Assembly (NCBI GenBank): GCA_950295325.1
Contig: OX485809.1
Span: 2,170,001-2,234,000 of the forward strand
Reading direction: 5' to 3'
DNA length: 64,000 nt
From: Polytrichum commune
Lineage: Eukaryota; Streptophyta; Polytrichopsida; Polytrichales; Polytrichaceae
A model generated the notes under the pieces. That model had not been told where the DNA came from, did not search any database, and saw only the letters and a list, made by a program, of their open reading frames with translations. Position 1 is the first letter of the stretch; each line of letters starts with the position of its first letter. This document shows positions 58,104 through 64,000 of the stretch, piece by piece. Made by a program: the position numbers and the translations under genes.

Positions 58104-59599
58104 CTTAACAAACCGGAATCAAATTGTCAACTTGAATGTTTGTAATTTTGACTAGGTTTTGTCACAATGGTTCCCAACGAGGAAGAGTTCCCACGCAAGT
58201 GCGGGCAAGAAGACCAGGTTGTGAAGGAGGCGTGGGAGGCGCAGGGCTCAACCGAACACAAATGTGATTAAACCCGGGGTTAAAATTGGTGACACCTTAA
58301 GATCTAGGGGTTTAGGAGTCCAAAGTGTCAAAGTGTTGGAAACTTTCAATGCAAGTTCTCTTCAACACTTACTACTTGGTCTTAGGAGACACCTTGAAAT
58401 GGCACATTCAGAATCAAGCCCGTGGGTGGACTTTTCATACCATGTATGAACTAATGTGAGTGTAAGAAGGGGTATTATTCGAGGCATTAACATACATAGT
58501 ATACATAAGAGAGAGGTGTCGTTTTTCTCTAGTGTGTACATCCGAAAAGGCTATTGCAAGTGTTGAAGACAAGGTAGATGTACAAAAGGGGACCCTAGGG
58601 TTTAGAGATAAATATGACAATACATTTTTTTAGTTTCATCCATTGTTGCCATATGATAGTGCTTAATGACTACCTTGTCCATTCTTGCTGGGGTTTGCAT
58701 TTGGGTTCTAGGTTTTTATGAACTAGAGGCTCTTGGAGCGCTCATGGGCTCCCTTGAGTTTGCTCTTTAAATTATGGCTACATTATTATGCACTTGCCTT
58801 TTTTTTGCTTGATGCAAATGTCAACTTTCATGTTATGGATGAATAAATGTTCAATGAAATCTTCATTGGAAAGTGAAAGTGGGTTTTATATGTGATAAAG
58901 CCTTGTTTAATTTGAGATTTATATTTTGTATACATAGTGGAGGCATTTATTCCATGATATTGAAAAGCTTAGTAGAAAGAAAGAAAAGAAAACCAACATT
59001 GGGCAATCCAACATGAATTTGATCCCATTGGCCCTACCCTGCTCAAGAATTCCCTTGGTGCAGAGTGGGATTAATTGCCTACCTTGCGGTGAGTGGGCTC
59101 TTGTTTGTTTGTTTTGTGTGTGTGTGTGTGTGTGTGTGTGTCTATATATCTATAAAATAGAATAAATCAAATTTGATATTCATTTGTCTTCTTTTGTTTG
59201 TATGGCTTGGTCAAGGAATCTATTATGTGTAAAGGTGAATTCAATGATTGGGATGGTTAGGTCCGGTGTAGGTATTAGTCAACCATTTTGTTCATATGTA
59301 GCGCCTTATATGTAAACGATATAAGTCTTAGTTTTGCGAGGCATTCACATCATGTAGTGTTGCATGTGCAACTTGGTATCCTTGGTGGGATGGTATTTGT
59401 GAGCCAATTTTTTTGGCCAAATACTTTACTATGGATTGATAGGAAGAGTTGGATGGAACTTCATCCAACCTAATGAAGATGATTAACTATAGCCTAGGAC
59501 GGTAGTTACAACTATAGGCGTGGGCTTAGGCACCCATAGTCGGTTACAACAACTATCGTCTCTACCGAGCCAAAGGGGTTGGCAACGGGGAAGAGAGGG
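58104..59599. other. Intergenic sequence with a TG microsatellite
   Basis: No gene is supported. A (TG)n tract lies at about 59115-59141. 58450-58525 is related in inverse orientation to 39585-39640. Confidence 0.4.
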
Positions 59600-60990
59600 G
59601 GCATTTTCTCATAGACTTTTTGAGAGAATTGTTGAACTTAGTGTATTTGTCTCCCTCGTTGCAGAGAGTGCGCGAGGTTACTTGTAGTGAACTATATTCA
59701 ATAAATCGAGTAAACACCACAGTGATTGTGGGTTACCGAATTCTATTGAATGGCTGCGTATGGTCAAACTATCTTTTGATTTTGATTGCGTGAGTGCAAA
59801 ATTAGAAAACCATAGTCTATTGTTGAGATTGCAATTGACTGAGACCGAAATTGTGAGTGGAATTGAGTGAGTTCAAATTGTGGAGAGCAATGTGAGATTA
59901 AAGGAGAATTGATCAACCCCTGAGGGAAAGAGAGTATGAATCAGAATGAAGAATAAGTAGCGAGAAAGTGAGCGAGCATCGAGAGATTAAGAGAGAATTA
60001 ATCAATCTTTGAATGATAGAGGATGCGAATGAGAAAGAAGAATCAACAATGAGGAAGTGAGTGATGATTAAGAAATTTGAGAGGAATGAGGAATTAGAGA
60101 GGGAAATCAAGAATGAAAACTATTGGCGGTCAAAACTGAACATTGTGCAACCATTGCCTAAGTGTGGATTCTCGAACATAGTTGAGCCTACTGGAGTGGT
60201 GAATCAGGAGTTTGAAGATTGTTATGGGAGCGAACCACTGACTGACTGAGGAAATACCTTCTGTTTGAGAAAAATCAAGTGATCAAAACATGAAGGGCAA
60301 GGAATTAAGTCAAACTATGAACATAGGGTGTTACCCTAAAATAGGAAGAGAAAGAGTAGAACAATTGCCTGAAGAGAGGTAGGATAATTCAAGAGTATCG
60401 TTGAACGATGACCCGAATTACCCTGAGAAAGGGAAGAATCTGGAGACGAGATCTTTGAGTATGAAAGTGCAAGCTAACCAAATCAACTATTGTCTTGTGT
60501 GATACCCTTGTGGTTGTTGTTGTTGCAAGTTGTGCAAGGCAATTAAGACTATAGCTTGACCATGTTAGTCGTTGTAAGTTGCATAAGTTGTGAGTAATGA
60601 TTAAATCTTGGAATTAAGGAATAAACAATTTATCTTGTGTTGGAATTAACATTGACTCATTTTATGAAGGAATTGTTGTGATTTGAAAATGCATTGGCCA
60701 ATGGTTATAAAGACAATTGTCATACTCAAAGATTATTGTTCTCAAATGACTATTGTTCTACAATCTCATGACGAGATGGATACTTAAAATTACTGACACA
60801 CATACCCCACTAGATGAGAAACACTGAGAGGAAACCTTGAGAGAAAGGAGAGTAAAAGATGATTGAGTGATGTGTGAGAGTGAAGATAGCAACCCTATTG
60901 TCTAATTAATGAACTATAAAGTGACAGATGCATGTAATAGACAATAGTAAAGCCTACGTTGAGAGTTTGTACCATGTGTTTTGGTTAATT
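59600..60990. repeat. Dispersed repeat R3, copy 2
   Basis: Clear alignment with 43070-43585 begins near 60480 (caactattgtcttgtgtg) and ends near 60990. The part to the left is only loosely similar to 42170-43070. Confidence 0.6.
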
Positions 60991-61109
60991 CATGGCTTTT
61001 TCTTTTATGAGCCTATCGTGTTATGTTTTTATGAATGTTTATAGGTTCCTTATTATGCATGTTAGGTTGGTGCTTGAAGGTGGTATGATATGATGTGGGC
61101 TACATGTAT

Positions 61110-62165
61110 GCACAATATGGGTATTATGGTGCCTTTTGAGGTGCCATCATTTGTTAGCGAGTCAACCATGGCATTTCCCTTAATTCCTTTGTGAGCTCTA
61201 ATTTTTTGGATTATTATATTGTGTCAAAATCATGTTGAACTATAGATGTGTTGAACTATAGATGCTATTAGCAATTTGTCCAAGTGATTATGTTGGGAGG
61301 ATGGGCGTCTTACGTGGTTGTTGATGAGGTAGATGCTATTGAGGCTATCTGTAAAGATATGTATGTCTTGATTGACTTCTTGTGTGTTGGCAAGTGCTAA
61401 CCAAATAGCATATAGTTATGCTCTAAGAATGTTTTGAAAATCGGGGAGTTTTTCTGCTATTTGTATGTTGTTGAGTTGGCTACATACTGCTAATCATGCG
61501 AGATTTCCATTTCCTTTACCATCTAGTGGGATAAAGGACCAATCCATGTAGATGCTTTGGGTTGGGTTATACTATTGTGGTTTGGGGGGGGGGGGGAGGG
61601 GGGCTATAATTTTTAATTGGTAAAGATATTTTGAGGGAATTTGTTCATTTGTCCAATATGTTAAGTTTAATGGCTTAATGGTAGGTGTGGGGTTATGTGT
61701 GGGTATGTCTAGGTTGTGAGCTTTCTTGAATGATTTGTTGGAGTCTTGGGGCGAAGGTGTAACTTAGTGTGTGGGTGGGGAGTCTCGGCTATGTATGCAT
61801 ATGATTGTTGTGAGTGAGGTGTCAAGTTACTTGTAGTAGGAGGGTCATTGGGGTGCGGATGGATATTGAATGGTGTTTGGCGGGATGGTGGCTATGGTAT
61901 GTCTTGGTGTTTTGCTAGGTCTAGTTGTTGGGAGGTCCAATCTTTATGGTTTAGGGTCATGATGATGATGTTGCATGGGTTTTCTTTGGTTGCCATTATG
62001 GCCCAACGTATGGATTTTGTTGTTGTGCGATGATTTGCCGGGTGTGCACAGCATGCGCCGTTCCATTTTGAGGATAGTGTGCGGCCTTGTGAGCCGAAGA
62101 TGATATCTCTAGTATGTGGTGAGTTGTACCTTTTGAATAGGATTGACTTGTTCACCAAGATCAAT
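61110..62165 (-). pseudogene. Decayed LINE RNase H region
   Basis: The minus strand reads IYMDWSFIPLDGKGNGNLA, LNNIQIAEKLPDFQNILRA, LYAIWLALANTQEVNQDI, IFTDSLNSIYLINNHVRRP and RAHKGIKGNAMVDSLTNDG. This is the RNase H order with the first Asp, third Asp and last Asp words still visible. The expected Glu before LYAIW is a stop. An open frame upstream (61892-62164) holds connector sequence (FKRYNSPHTRDIIFGSQG). A G run interrupts near 61583-61605. Several stops make it dead. Confidence 0.7.
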
Positions 62166-64000
62166 TTTGGGATTGCTTTTTAGAAATCTTTTACTAACAC
62201 GTTCAAATTTTTAGTGATTTTAATTCTCTTTAATTTTAATAATAATTGATGCATGTATGAATGGGCAAACGTGCCTAAATTCAAAATAAAAATAATTTAA
62301 ACACCTTTATTTGAGTGCTTGTAAATCTAAGAACTGGCACCAAAAATAATTGTTTATAAAAGAGATTGGATTACGTCTCAAATGACACTAAGCATTCTAG
62401 TCTCAGTAGTTAACTTGATTGGGCGAAGGGGGAACTCTATTATCACTAAATGAGCATGGGAATCTCCATGTTGATAATTTGAATAAGATATTCATATGAG
62501 CTCCAAAAATTAAGAGCCAAATGGCTACAAGCACAATTTGGATTTGTTAATCATCTCGCACTATTGGCATGTTTTCATATCCTACCAAACGTGGGTGCAA
62601 ATAGGAAAATAAATGTCCATCTACGGCACATCTACCTTAAAACAATACATAACATTATTCATATCCATAACAATATTTCGCAAAACATTCCCCACATTCA
62701 AACTGAAAGTGAAGAATATTCCGCGGAATATTGTCAATCCCACATAACATTGTTATGAAGTTGAATAATGTTATGTACGGACTCATGAGCACATCAATCT
62801 CTTTAGATCGTGCCGAGACGTCACAGTAACACTTACTTATCAGCCCATTGCGGTGGAGGGTGACTCCGAGGTGGAATTTTTCTCTCTTCAATAATGCATC
62901 TTCGTCCTTGAGAGTCTCTACTACTAAGATTGCCCCCCCCCCCCCCCCCCCCAACAACAACAACTTGATGTAACCATAAACTGAGGTACCTATGTGGACC
63001 TTAGTTGAGTGGCCACCCTTCTTCATCGGATGCCTATAATGTTGGGGGACCTATACGACAAACACACGTTTGTAGTTATGTATGGACATCTAAAAGACTT
63101 TTAACATGCTCATCCCTTCTTAATCGGACACCTTTATATATACTGGGAGTGGTACCCATACGGCAAAGCTTGATATTGTGTATGGAAACCAAAGAGACAT
63201 GTGTTTCGATGAGATTGGAGGATGTGCGCGGTAGTTGCCACGTCACACAATGAGGAGGGTCAATGAGATCACTTCAAGAGGAAAGGGGAGGGGGTGGGGG
63301 AACACAAAAACTTTCATGTATTATAATTAGTAAATTTCTAACATAGTGTGTAATTTTAAAATAGAAAAATGTAATTTTGTGATTATTCCATTACTATTGC
63401 ACATGAAACAACCAAAATAATCCTCAAGAATCATAAAAATTGGATGAGGTTGTTGACATTTGGTTGAATGTTTATTAAGTTGGATTGAAAATTTCTATAA
63501 CTATTCTTATGTGGCTTTATCACTCCAAGGATGAGGCGGAAAATCTAAGGATGAGGTTAGATTTCCTACATAGCCCAAACGACTAAGATGGACGAACCTA
63601 CAATGCTCTCAAAGTTCAAAAACAGCCTTGTAAAACTTTATAAAAATCCACATGTTGAATATAAAATCTCATATCCAAAATTTGCATTTCATTTGAAAAA
63701 CAACAAATATTTTATCGGTTTAAGAGAAAATATCCAGTTTTAATATTGTCCTTCAGGAGAATCATTCCTTCAATTATCTTGCTCCTCCTACATTCAAGTG
63801 TTAGTTCCTTGCAAAACATATTTGGACTCCAAACTACAAAATATGTAAACAAACATGTAAGCAACACCTTACAACGCTTCGTGGCATTTGAGCTTGCTTA
63901 AAACTAGGGGCACCCACTAGGACTACATGTCATTTTTAACAAAGTTACACTTTTCTTTAACCTTCTTTCGAAAGTTTATTGTATCAAATATAAAGATTCA
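62166..64000. other. Intergenic sequence with a C run and a diverged duplication
   Basis: A run of about 20 C lies at 62934-62952. Two diverged copies about 100 bp apart, starting cccttctt(c/a)atcgga (63018 and 63114), cover 63010-63200. No gene is supported. Confidence 0.4.

Overview
The window is nuclear DNA of a land plant with a large, transposon-rich, AT-rich genome. The evidence is one spliced Rubisco-activase-family gene with GT-AG introns, plus a mobile-element flora typical of plants: Ty3/gypsy, LINE, SINE, CACTA, hAT, PIF/Harbinger and Tigger/pogo elements and many hairpin MITEs. The strong Tigger presence would fit a fern, lycophyte, moss or early-diverging angiosperm, but the sequence does not fix the lineage. 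I see no prokaryotic operons, CRISPR arrays or organelle genes.

Layout. 1-3486 holds the last five exons of a plus-strand Rubisco activase-like gene whose 5' part lies outside the window; two of its introns carry hairpin MITEs. 3700-5040 is an internally deleted Tigger element. 7664-16904 is an old minus-strand Ty3/gypsy element (LTR, integrase, RT, protease, gag, LTR), entered by a non-autonomous hAT element that carries a G-rich minisatellite. 17754-19414 is a second Tigger family with half a transposase. About 19870-27400 is a decayed minus-strand LINE split by two solo LTRs and a CACTA element; one solo LTR itself holds a Tigger derivative and the CACTA element holds a SINE. 27400-35400 is mostly featureless, with MITEs, a LINE fragment and one decayed coiled-coil reading frame. 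35445-38400 holds a Harbinger-type MITE with a tandem duplication and a hAT element split by a SINE. 39641-42105 is a truncated Ty3 integrase plus LTR. 46192-49992 is a two-gene PIF/Harbinger element holding a solo LTR and a SINE. 51097-54867 is a nearly intact Tigger element with its transposase. 55731-58095 holds three DNA elements side by side. 61110-62165 is a decayed LINE RNase H region.

The clearest functional relation is within the Tigger family: the element at 51097-54867 encodes a transposase with a complete D-D-D core, and the derivatives at 3700 and 21679 carry the same ends, so it is the likely source of their mobility. Target site duplications read directly from the sequence support most element boundaries. 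Apart from the activase-like gene I found no host gene that I could defend.
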